From Brachypterus glaber (taxonomy: Eukaryota > Arthropoda > Insecta > Coleoptera > Kateretidae): DNA of 64,000 nt. How positions within the stretch are numbered: position 1 is the first letter of the stretch; every line of letters starts with the position of its first letter. Positions 46,916-58,600 of the stretch are shown here, piece after piece. Location: positions 10,580,847-10,644,846 of the forward strand of contig OY294046.1 of NCBI GenBank assembly GCA_958510825.1, given 5' to 3'. The notes under the pieces were generated by a model, which was given only the letters and a program-made list of their open reading frames with translations, made no database searches and had not been told where the DNA came from. The position numbers were made by a program, and so were the translations under genes.

Positions 46916-47735
46916 TAGTATATTATTTACCAAGTGAGAGAAGTTTAACATTTTTGACCTGCGTCAAATTGCGGGATGAGCGCGCTAGCGCGAACCCCGC
47001 AAGACGCGGTCTAAAATGTTAAATCTTCACTCACGTGGAAAATATAGTATTTTTTTCACTACCAGTACAATTAATTAGCTATTTATTTATTTATTTTACT
47101 AAAATTTAATGAAAAAGCTTATCAATTTAAAATATCACGCTGGCCGCTCGCGGCCATTAATAAAACAAATGAATAACTTGACATTTCTGGCTGAAATTTT
47201 CTGTTGATCTGCTAAAATTATTAAGTTAGAGTGTTTCCGTGTTAAGTGTAATAAAATATATAAAAATGGAAAGTGAAATGCAAAGTGATGATTTTGGTAC
47301 TTCCCCAGAAATAAGGGGACAGGCGAAAACTGCGAGGGAGAATCTATTGCCTCAAAAATCAATATATGGTTGTTGTACCTCTAGTAATCTATGATCCTTA
47401 CAGTAATATATGGGTTGTATAATCTATGGTTGAATATGATTTTCACTTTTTGAAGTGTTTTTTGTAAAACGTGTTTTATAGGTACTAATTTAGATAATAT
47501 TTTTTAATTTATCATGCAATAAATAAATTTGGTGCCTAAAGACACTTGTAAATAGCATATAATTTAATAATTAAGTTTAACGTCAGATGCCAAAACAGCT
47601 AAATAAAAATTCATTATTAAACATGGTGCAATTTCATTATTTTTAGAACCTCTGACGTCATAGGTAGAGAAATAATATTTCTACCAATGAAATGGACAGT
47701 AATAAAGATGTGGTTTTAGGCTGGTAGTGAAAAAA
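46916..47735 (+). repeat. Y repeat, copy B, with intact short ORF
   Basis: About 820 bp shared with 46060-46915 and 55542-56370, from TAGTATATTATTTACCAAG to GGCTGGTAGTGAAAAA. A long inverted repeat (AAGTTTAACATTTT / AAAATGTTAAATCTT) brackets a GC-rich GAGCGCGCTAGCGCG core near 46977. Confidence 0.8.
47266..47394 (+). CDS. 42-residue ORF in Y repeat, copy B
   Basis: [20 protein letters not shown] then [20 protein letters not shown] and NL. Same length and nearly the same sequence as 55887-56015. [11 protein letters not shown] resembles, from memory, the start of the N-terminal core-binding domain of Crypton-type tyrosine recombinases. That is inference: no catalytic residues are present. It may be the first exon of an autonomous relative. 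Confidence 0.35.
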   Translation: MESEMQSDDFGTSPEIRGQAKTARENLLPQKSIYGCCTSSNL

Positions 47736-48117
47736 TAACTTTTATGTTTCAAAATAAATGATTGCCCTGGTAAAAAAAAAACACAAAAACTCTCCTAGTT
47801 TGGAATGGCTGCAGTAAAACGCAAAAATCAATTTTTCTTAATTTTTACTTTTTCTGACATACTGCGTTCCGGCTATCCACAGCAGTATAGTTAAAAGCTT
47901 AAACTTTTTTAACTTTTTCAATACTGTAAGCTTGGACTTTTGGAAAAAGTTTGGCAAAAACATTGTTAACTTTATTTTGAAAAAATAGAATTACCTATAA
48001 ACATGCGGATAACAACTATGTGAAGAAGCGAACCAAAATCATATTAGAGATAAGAAAAAAAAAACAACTTTTTACAAAATTAATTTTTATTGTATGATTA
48101 ATATTAAGCAAAATATA

Positions 48118-49106
48118 CTTAAGAGCAAAAAATCGAACCACCTAAAATATTTCCATTTTTCAAATATTTAAAAAACTACTTAATCACGGAGCTTTTTTGG
48201 GGGTATTTTTTCTTTGTTTTCGAAACCCTGAAATTCCTTTACCATTCGATAGTATCGTCCATTTATATGATTTTCAGCGAAAATTAAAAAAATCTACCGG
48301 AAGCTTCGTTTTTCATTAAAAAAAAATAAAAATAAATGCTAAACACGCTGCGAAGAGTAAAACAAGCCGTGAACATATGTAATCCTACGCATTCCATTAT
48401 ATACTATTCACAGTAAGTGGGTATATTGCATTTTTTCAATTAATAAAAAAAAAAAATAAAAAAAAATTTCGACAATTTTTTTATTTTCTTTTTGAAAAAA
48501 AGGAAAAATAAATTAAAAAAAATATTATTAGCAAAAACATTTTTCGTACGACCTAGTGTACACGAAATAAAGAAAAATGCATGTTCACTATATATCCTCG
48601 TTAGGATATTTTTCTATCGCCCGAGTCATAGTGCATATTTGAATGAAATGACAAATATGCACACTCATTTATCCAAACGATTACACATAGCTTTCATCTT
48701 TACAAAAGTCATTTGATGTTTATAACATTTTGAAATGTCAAAATTAAACACAGGTAATTCTTTAAAATATACATTTTTAAAGAGTCTAGACTGTAGGTCG
48801 AACGAAAAATGTTGTTCGCAACTCGTTTGCGACAAGTCCTTAGTGCTCTCGAATGATTTTTTGACTTCGCTTCGCGTCGTCAAGAAAACTTCATTCACGT
48901 GCACAAAGGACTAAAGTTACGAAAACTACTATTTTGTTGCTTTTAATACAAAAATCATGTTTTAATCATTTTAAATAAATACAAAAAGTAGAGAAAGTTG
49001 AAAGTTTAAAATAAAAAAAGAATCAGTCAAATCCATTAAGTAGTTTCGGAATATTTAAATTTAAAAAATGGCAATTTTTAGGCGGTTCTATTTTTTTACT
49101 CTTGTG
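48118..49106. mobile_element. TA element AA, about 70-bp TIRs
   Basis: CTTAAGAGCAAAAAATCGAA to CGGTTCTATTTTTTTACTCT. TA at both ends; a fragment lies at 43803-43893. No transposase frame. Confidence 0.72.
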
Positions 49107-49515
49107 TATATAAAAAATCATGGTTTTTGCTCCATTTTGACTCATTTGCATCACCCTAATTACAGCCGGGAATTTTGTGTGCCAGATATGGTTTAAATTT
49201 AGCTCGATGCGTTTTCCTTCCCTTAGTTTTGTTGGTTCCTTTTGCTTTTTGGTTTTCGTTCAATCTGGGGACAAGATTCTGCAGAGTTGCTCTAGGGTTC
49301 CTGAATTAGGTCACTCTTATATCGGGTCCCTAAAGTAAGCCTCTTCAGTGACTTTATCTGTTACTAATTTGCAATTTTTCAGTTTAAAATAGGTTTAATG
49401 ACAATATGTCAATTTGACAAATTTCAAATGTGCAAGTCGCATTGTCGGTATTGACAGTAATTTTAAATTTGTGAGGGTTTGGATGTTACAAACATAGATA
49501 TAAAAAATCGATATT
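49107..49515 (+). promoter_or_regulatory. Upstream region and 5'UTR of the CBS-like gene
   Basis: Between element AA and the ATG lie about 400 bases free of recognised repeats. No clear TATA box or initiator was identified, so the transcription start is not placed. Confidence 0.35.
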
Positions 49516-49604
49516 ATGGAATTTTTAATAAAAGAATCTACACAAAAGTGCACCTGGTCTTTGGGCCAAGACCCAGAAAATTCGCCACATAACAAAATAG
49601 ATTG
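49516..49604 (+). CDS. Cbs: CBS-like exon 1: start and haem-ligand segment
   Basis: It reads [19 protein letters not shown] then [10 protein letters not shown] plus TG, followed by donor GTAAGT at 49605. The leftover TG joins the first base of the next exon to make Trp. The Cys and His of C-T-W and S-P-H are 13 apart, as in the human haem site. This 89-nt exon was found by looking for the CTW/SPH pattern upstream of the catalytic exons. Confidence 0.85.
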
Positions 49605-52600
49605 GTAAGTTTAGTTTTATGTCCACTGACTGCTTTCTTTACCGGATTAAGTAATTATTATTTTTAAGTAATAAAGTGCACCTTTATTCTGGTATTGCAG
49701 TGACAAATATTAGACTAATCCCACACAGGCGGAATTTTCTAAATTCATGGCCAAAACCCTCGAAAGCGAAATTGCTTCAAATAGTTGCCTCTATCGTTTT
49801 TTATCTTCTCTGTGAACTGTACCAATAGATGGTGCCAAAATCGTTTATCTATCAAAACAAATAAACCGAAAATGTCAGTTCAAAAATCAGGTTTCAAGAA
49901 ACTAATTTTGAAACGTTATTTTTCCCGAAAAATCAAGTTTTTTTAATATAAATATCAAAGTTGTTGCTTTTTTAAGCAGTTTTTTAAAACGGATTTAAAT
50001 TCCGTAGGTCTGTACCTATTTATTTTTTACAAAAAAGTATTGTTTTTGATTATTAAACTCAAAAAGGGGAAGTCATAAGTTTTAGTCTGTAAATTTGGTT
50101 GCTTTTTTATTCAGATTAATCAGCATTAAGCAACTTTTTACACTTGGTTGAGAAGATTAATGTGTTTGCTAATTATTAAAACAAGAATTTGGTGCTAATA
50201 TCCCCCACCCCTCCCTCCCCAAACCTAAAAAATGTCTAAGACAGGCAGATTTAGTTTTAGGTATTTTTGCAGTAAAAAAATACTATTGCCAACAAAATAA
50301 TACTTTCCCCTGTAGGTCTAGGTTTATTAATAAACTAATAAAAAAATTGAAAAACCAAAAATTTTTCAAAAAATATTTCAAAATGAAAAAAAAAAAATTT
50401 TCGAAAAAAATTTCTTTTTTTGAAAAACGAAAAGAAAAAATAAAAAAAAATGTTTAAAAAAATATTTTTATCACATTTTACCCCCTTACCCCACCTCGAT
50501 ATTCACCATCTGCAAATTTTCATATAGGCGGCAGCCATATTGGATCCGCCATTTTGTAAAAATTAAAATAAGTATTATATTCGTAATCAGCGACCTCAAA
50601 AACATCTGTACAATGGTTTTTAGTAAAAAATCTGCAAATTTTGATATAGGCGGCAGCCATATTGGATCCGCCATTTTGTAAAAATTAATTTGAATGTTAA
50701 ATTTGTATTCAGCAGCCCCAAAAACCCCTAAATACAAATTTTGGTATAAATTGGAGCTTATTAAGGGTTTTGGCCATGAATTTAGAAAATTCCGCCTGTG
50801 TGCATCCTTATTGCTGTGTCTTGCTTCGGTGCGGTGAAAACAAGAGCGTCAAAGAGAAAGCATTTGAAAAACAGTGTGACATAGATGCCGTTTTACTTTT
50901 CAGCGACCTCGAATTCCTTTTTCGATGTCCGTCCGTCGGTCGGTCAGTTCGTCCGTTCGGATGCCATAGGCCATATCAAAACCAAACTTTAAACTTAAGG
51001 TTTTTGGACGATTGCACAGGGTTATTGATTTTAAAAATAGCTCCAATGATTTTGCTCAAATCTAGTACAGTTGAATCCGAAAAAAAAACAAGATTGAAAA
51101 TTTATTTGCGTAAATTCAATAATTACAATACAAACAAAGCCGTTGTCATGTTGACAATATTTGTCAAAATTACTTATAATAATTATAAAGTAATTAGAAA
51201 TGCGTTAAGAAATGTTAAAAATCTCAAACTATTAGTATATTGGAAGAAGGATGTAAGTGATTGTGGCTAGTGATCTCTATAGAGATCTTTAATTCTGGCA
51301 AGGTTATTTAGTGTTTCGGAGAGTTGTGTTAAGATCATAGAAAAAAGAATAATGGTTAAGATTGAAGAAAAAATAGATGGGGGAGGAAAGGGCGTGCAGC
51401 CTCGGAAAGAAAGAAGATATCAAATGAAATACAGGATGAAAATTTACTTAATTATTTGAGAGAATACCATTTACAAGAAGCGGTGCATGCTATAAACAAT
51501 ACAAATTTTACTGGGACAAAAAACCATCGCCTGTCGCCGCATCGATAGTTCCAAGATTAAAAAAGCGAAAAAAAAAACTCCGGAAAACCCTTTTTTTAAA
51601 CCTAAATCATAATTTTCATAAATTATATGTTTGGTTAGTAGAGTTCAAATTTTTATTTTTTCATAAGATTTACTAAATACTGTGTTTTAATTTTTGATTT
51701 GATTAAATATTCTAAATATTTTTTTCAGTTTATTATTTATTATTATTATTTTTTTAATATTCGACATTATTCGCATGCATTTTCTGTAATAAACTTTGAA
51801 AAAACTGACAATTAATTGTCAAATTAATCTAACCTATTTCTTAAAACTTACTTAAACTATAAAATAATTAAGTAAAATTGACATTTTAGCATATTTAAAT
51901 CTTGCGTTTTTTGTGGGTCCAACTATTTCAAACTTATAGGCATATTTTCGCAAGAAAGTAAGTGCGGTGGAACCGTACCATTTTTGGTTTATTAAATTTA
52001 TAATTAAAATATTTGTGGTTTCTACAGTCGAATTGTCCAAAAAGTCCAATTCTCCTGGGACCCTACGTCAATTTAAATGGGCAACATATTTTTATTTTTT
52101 TTTTATTTTCTTTATAAAAAGAATCTATTTATGACCCGATAACCTTGTCGGTGGACCCGCTGTGGAGCCATCTCGTAGCAAATAAGTAAATTGATATATA
52201 TTTTAGGGAAATTTTAAGAATTTAGGAATCTAGTATGTACTATCTATTTAACACGTTCGCTGCCGACGCACAGTGGTATAGAATGTAGCGGTCGCGTTAA
52301 AAATTAATTTCCTGTTTTATTAGTAGAGATAGAAACCTGAGTTTAATTTTACTTTGTAGAGAAATGTTTAAGCTTTAAAACGATGAATAGAAAATTTATT
52401 TTCCTTAACACGTTCGCTGCCGGTTGTAATTTGTATAAAGCCCCTAAAAGCCAACAAATGACGCCAAGTATGCGCCATCGGCAGCGAACGTGTTGAAACC
52501 TAAATCCACAAAAAAATATTTGTATTTATCATTTTGAGTTGGGGTCCCAGGAGGATATAATAATATCCTAAAGAGGAACTAAATTACCAGGAAATTGCAG

Positions 52601-55600
52601 GCTTTTCTAATTAGTTTTTCCTACGACCTAGTTAGAAGTAAGTGACGATCAGCTGATTTTACATATCTACTGTCAGTAAATTAGTTAAATTCACACATAA
52701 CCTCAAATTGACATAATAATATTTTTGGTTTGGACTTTTTTTTCTTAATATTTGACCAGTTTTTTATCAATTTAGTTCAAAAAATTAAAACTGTTCCATC
52801 TATTGTTAAATATTTAAACCTGATATCTGTCACAACAATCTGACATAACCTTCAATTTTTGCATTATAATTTGTAAATATGTGCTAAAATTAAATAAAAA
52901 TCTTTTTTAAGTACTGATTTGATAAAATTATTAAATAACATTAATTGTTTTATTTAAAAATATGTGTTTTGTTGCATTTACAATGTCGAGTCACAAAAAA
53001 CATTGTTTTTAACCTTGTCCGCAGTTTAAAGCCATACAGTGTTTCATATTTGTAGTCGAAGAAAAAGTAGTCTACAACACGTATGGAATAGTCATTCCGC
53101 GCTCGCGGGACCGTCATACTTGCCTGCCGGCTCCTATGACAATCTTTCCGCTCGCGCGGAATATTGTCTATTCCATACTAGTTATAGAATATACTATTAA
53201 TATAACATTCTTTAGGCAAGGATATAAGAAAGTATTCGACAACATCTTGGAGACGGTTGGACATACTCCACTGATAAAATTGAACAAAATCCCGGCCCAT
53301 GCAGGCATAAACTGTTCGATGTGTAAGTTACATTACTTTTTCTACACTGATAAAACAGTTTATTTGTATTGTATTGTGTACAAAATATTTGTTTGGATAT
53401 GGCCAATTGAATTATTTGATTGTGTCAAATAAATTTTATTTCTGTCAAATAAACTATTTTGTTCCCATTAATAAATGATTTTAAAATTAAAATATTTATT
53501 TACATGAACTAAATATTTATTTAACACAAATAAAATTTATTACTCATAACCAAATAATTTAATTGGCCATATCCAAATAAATCTAAATTTTTTTTATCAG
53601 TGTACTAGAAAAAAAAATTTTTTTTTCCTTTATTTTATTTTATTTTATATTTGAAAATTAAACAATATACAGGGTGTCTCAATGAAACCGACTCGGTCGA
53701 TATATAGTAAAGTATCCACTTTAGAGAAAAACTTTAAAGAGAAAAGTTGTATAGTTGTAAAAAAGGCACATTCTAAAAATATTTTGAAATATACAGGATG
53801 GTCCTGCTAGGATGGGTAACATCTGACTTAATTTTTTTAAATAGTATTTTTTATTTTGTCATCTTGTCATAAAAATACCTTTATTTTAGTATCATATTAT
53901 ATGGGTCTATTGTTTATAGTTTTTGAGATATAATTTTTTTTGAGAAAAAATGCATTTTTAGTGATGAGATAAAACCTGCTTCAATTTCTTTACTATTTTG
54001 TCAAAAATTAATAAAATTTTGCAAGCTTATCCTAAAAGGGTATATCTAATTACTCTATGTACAAAAAATCAAATCTTTTATACAGGGCATTCAAAATTAA
54101 TATTCAAACTTTTGGATTTTCAAACATAAAAAAATCAATTTTTTTAAATGGAATTTCATTAAAAAAAATTGTTTTTTTTTTAATGGAATGCTATATTATT
54201 AAATGTAGAATTTTATTCTACATTTAATGAGCAAATAAAAAATATAGCCTTCCATTTAAAAAAATTGATTTTTTATGTTTGAAAATCCAAAAGTTTGAAT
54301 ATTAATTTTGAACGCCCTGTATAAAAGATTTTATTTTTTGCACATAAAATAATTAGATACACCCTTTTAAGATAAGCTTGCAAAATTTTCTTAATTTTTG
54401 ACAAAAAGTAAAGAACTTGTTTTATCTCATCACTAAAAATGCATTTTTTCCCAAAAAAAAAAATTATATCTCAAAAACTATAAACAATAGACCCATATAA
54501 TATGATATTAAAATAAAGGTAGTTTTATGAAAAGTAAGATGACATAATAAAAAATATACCATTCCATTTAAAAAAAATGTTACCCACCCTAGGAGGATCA
54601 TTCTGTATATTTCAAAATATTTTTAGAATGTGCATCTTTTAAAACCATAGAACTTTTCCCTTTAAAGTTTTTCTCTAAAGTTAATACTTTACAATATATC
54701 ATCGACTCGGCTTCGTTAAGACACCCTGTATATAATAGAGGAATTTTATGTTTTATTAGCAGCACTATATTTTTTATTTTCGAAGTGACTCTTCAGTTAA
54801 AAAGCTGTTTAAAAATGCCTTTGGAAAAACTGTCAAAAGTAAAGAACGTGAATTGCATCATTTTCACCAAAACCAATCACCCTAAAGTACGTCTTTAATT
54901 CAAATTTAAAGTTATCACATCATAAACTTTGCGTACAGACCAACCGACAGATATTTTTTCACGAAAATTAGACTTATAATTTTATAAATAAAAAAAATAA
55001 ATTGGTATCTGGTAAGGTATACTAGCTGTTACTTGAAAGTCATTTTTTGCTGGAACAACAACTATTTAGGTCGAAAATTAACATTTTAATAGGAAAACAC
55101 GAAAAATATTCCGGGAAAAATGTTCACTCTCTGAAAATCTGTTAATGCTGTTGACCTTTTAAATTTTAAAGTATAATCTGTAAAGTACTTTCTGGGTTAA
55201 AACGAACAAAATTTTTAATATATTCATTTGAATCTAATCACTAAAACAATATTTTTTGTGGGAAATACTAATTTCATTAAAATATACAAAAAATTTTCGG
55301 GTTTTGTTTCACTATAACTGAATGAAAATTGTACATATCAATTAAAATTACATTACATTTAGTTGATGAATGTGCACGCGTGCCTATAAAAAAGCTTGAT
55401 ATTTTTTAAAATTTGTCCTTTCTCCTTTACCCAATTTTGACAGTTCATATGACATTTTTCCAGACATTTATAATTTTGATATTTAATTCGCGAAACCCTT
55501 AACTGCAATCAAAATAAGTGAAATTCAAGGAGTTCTTAATAATAGTATATTATTTACCAAGTGAGAGAAGTTTAACATTTTTGACCTGCGTCAAATTGAG

Positions 55601-58600
55601 GGATGAGCGCGCCAGCGCGAAGCCCGCAAGACGCGGTCTAAAATGTTAAATCTTCACTCACGTGGAAAATATAGTATTTTTTTCACTACCAGTACAATTA
55701 ATTAGCTATTTATTTATTTTACTAAAATTTAATGAAAAAGCTTATAAATTTAAAATATCACGCTAGCCGTTCGCCGCCATTAAAAAACCAAATGAATAAC
55801 TTGACATTTCTGGCATAAATTTTCTGTTGATCTGCTAAAATTATTAAGTTAGTGTTTCCGTGTTAAGTGTAATAAAATATATAAAAATGGAAAGTGAAAT
55901 GCAAAGTGATGATTCTGGTACTCCCTCAGAAATAAGGGTACAGGCGAAAACTGTGAGGGAGAATCTACTGCCTCAAAAATCAATATACGGGGGTTGTACC
56001 TCTAGTAATCTATGATCCTTACGGTAATATATGGATTGTATAGTCTATGGTAGAATATGATGGGCCAATGATTTTCACTTTTCGAAGTGTTTTTTGTAAA
56101 ACATGTTTTATAGGTACTAATTTAGTAAATATTTTTTAATATCATGCAATAAATAAATTTGGTGCCTAAAGACACTTATAAATAGCAATTTGATTTAATA
56201 ATTAAGTGAAACGTCAGATGCCAAAACAGCTGAATAAAAATTCATTATTAACCATGGTGCAATTTCATTATTTTTAGAACCTCTGACGTCATAGGTAGAG
56301 AAATAATATTTCTACCAATGAAAAGAATAGTAATAAAGATGTGCTTTTAGGCTGGTAGTGAAAAATAGTTATTTATGGTACTAGTGGGTAAAGTAAGATA
56401 TTGCCCATGGGAAATTTAACCTGCGAGGCGTCAGCCAAGCCTGTATAAAAAATAAGTCGGTGCCAATTTCACAGCAAACAATTTAACAACAATAATAATT
56501 TTTAGTATCTAATATAGGGAACGGTGAAATTGACACAAACTTATTTTTTATTTTTTACTTTTTAGAGACATAGAAGAAATTTTTTTTTTGTTAAAAGTTT
56601 GTTTATTGAGACGACTTTTATTAAATTAAGGCGACTTTTATTAAAAGTTAAGTCATCTTGATCTTAGGTAAAATTACTTTAAGTTTAGATGAACCTTCTT
56701 ATAAAATATTTCAAGTCAACTTATATTAATGCAATGCTTAAAATTAATCTATAAAGAAATTGCACTGCTCTACTACAGAAATTTCACAATCAATGAGAAA
56801 ATCCCTACCAAAATGTCATATAGCTGCTATTTCACGCTTTTTTGCGATCATCAGTGAGCATATATTGGTATGGTGGTTTTCGCACTGACTAGTCGCGACT
56901 GTAGAAAACTTAAAAATAAAATTTTTGTCCGCCTGTATATCTAGATATAGATCATTTTTTTCAGATAACAGGTCTGCTAACATCTAATGTAGTACTTCTG
57001 TGCAAACATTAGATGGCGCCACCAATTTGTACGCGCTCGATACAGATATACTGATTTTTAATAAGTATTTTTAAAATTTCTACAACGATGTGAGCCACCA
57101 TACCAATATATGCTCACTGATGATCGCAAAAAAGCGTGAAATAACATCTATATGGCATTTTGGTAGGGATTTTCTCATTGATTGTGTAAATTCTGTAGTA
57201 GAGCAGTGCAATTTCTTTATAGATTTAAATAGTTTGCCGTCTATAAGGCACTAAACTTTATTTTCATTTATAATTTGATTTGACGTGCCGGTACTAGGTG
57301 CTGGCTTCGAGACAAATTTTTTATCCGCCTTTGTATCTAAACATAGATAATTCTTATTAGATTAAAGGTCTGCCAACATCTAATGTAGTAGTTTTGTGCA
57401 AACATTAGATGGCGCCATCAATTTGTACGCTCTCGATACAGATATACTTATTTTTAATAAGTATTTTTAAATTTTCTACAATCGGTGCGAAAGCCCGAAA
57501 GTCCAAACCAATATATGCTTACTGATGATCGCAAAAAAGCGTGAAATAACAGCTATATGGCATTTTGGTAGGGATTTTCTCATTGATTGTGTAAATTCTG
57601 TAGTAGAGCAGTGCAATTTCTTTATAGATTTAAATAGTTTGCCGCCTATAAGGCACTAAACTTTATTTTCATTTATAATTTGATTTGACGTGCCGGTACT
57701 AGGTGCTGGCTTCGAGACAAATTTTTTAATCGCCTTTGTATCTAAACATAGATAATTCTTATTAGATTAAAGGTCTGCCAACATCTAATGTAGTACTTTT
57801 GTGCAAACATTAGATGGCGCCATCAATTTTTACGCTCTATATACAGATATACTTATTTCTAATAAGTATTTTTAAATTTTCTACAGTCGGTGCGAAAGCC
57901 CGAAAGTAAAAACAAATATATGCTTACTGATGATCGCAAAAAAGCGTGAAATAGCAGCTATATGAGAGTTTGGTAAGGCTTTTCTCATTGATTGTGAAAA
58001 TTCTTTAGTAGAGCAGTGCAATTTCTTTATAGATTTAAATAGTTTTCCGTCTATAAGGCAATAAACTTTATTTCCACTTAAAATTAATCTTATCTGAATT
58101 AATACGACTTTTATTTACACTATCATTTAATAAAATATTGAAATTTCTTAAATAAAGGGAGGAAATGAATTTTAAACAACGACTCAAAATTAATGAAATT
58201 ATTGATAATATATTTTTTTAATTACTTAGACGCAAAATGTGAATTTTATAATCCTGGAGCGACAAACAAAGACAGATTTGGAGTAAGGGCAATAATGGAA
58301 GCCGAAAGGACAGGCCTTCTGACACCAGGGCTCAGTAAAATTGTTGTACCGACTATTGGTAATACTGGAATAGGTGTAGCCTTAGCTGCAGCTGTGAAAG
58401 GTAACAATTTGAATCAAGTAACAATTTGTATCAAGTAACTTGATGAAGTTACGAAAAAGTTTTGTTGAAAAAAAAAACAGAGTAATGAAATCATACAGAT
58501 TTTATACTTTTTAAAACAATAAAACCATCAATAATTACATATTCACCGTTTTATGAGAGAATATGAATTTGACGTCACAGTGCGTAAACTAAATTGCACT

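Larger units (their letters stand above)
45541..47891. mobile_element. 2.35 kb TIR element W holding other elements
   Basis: ACTATACTGCCGTGGGTAGC and GCTATCCACAGCAGTATAGT are inverted. Inside are a small MITE (45633-45870) and two copies of the Y repeat. Confidence 0.6.

Noticed and set aside
49395..49595. 66-codon - strand frame over CBS exon 1
   Set aside because: It is the antisense shadow of the CTW...SPH exon, which has correct splice phase on the + strand.
50770..51270. 166-codon frame in CBS intron 1
   Set aside because: It begins inside the TIR of a 1.08 kb element and crosses a CGGT low-complexity tract; nothing protein-like is conserved.
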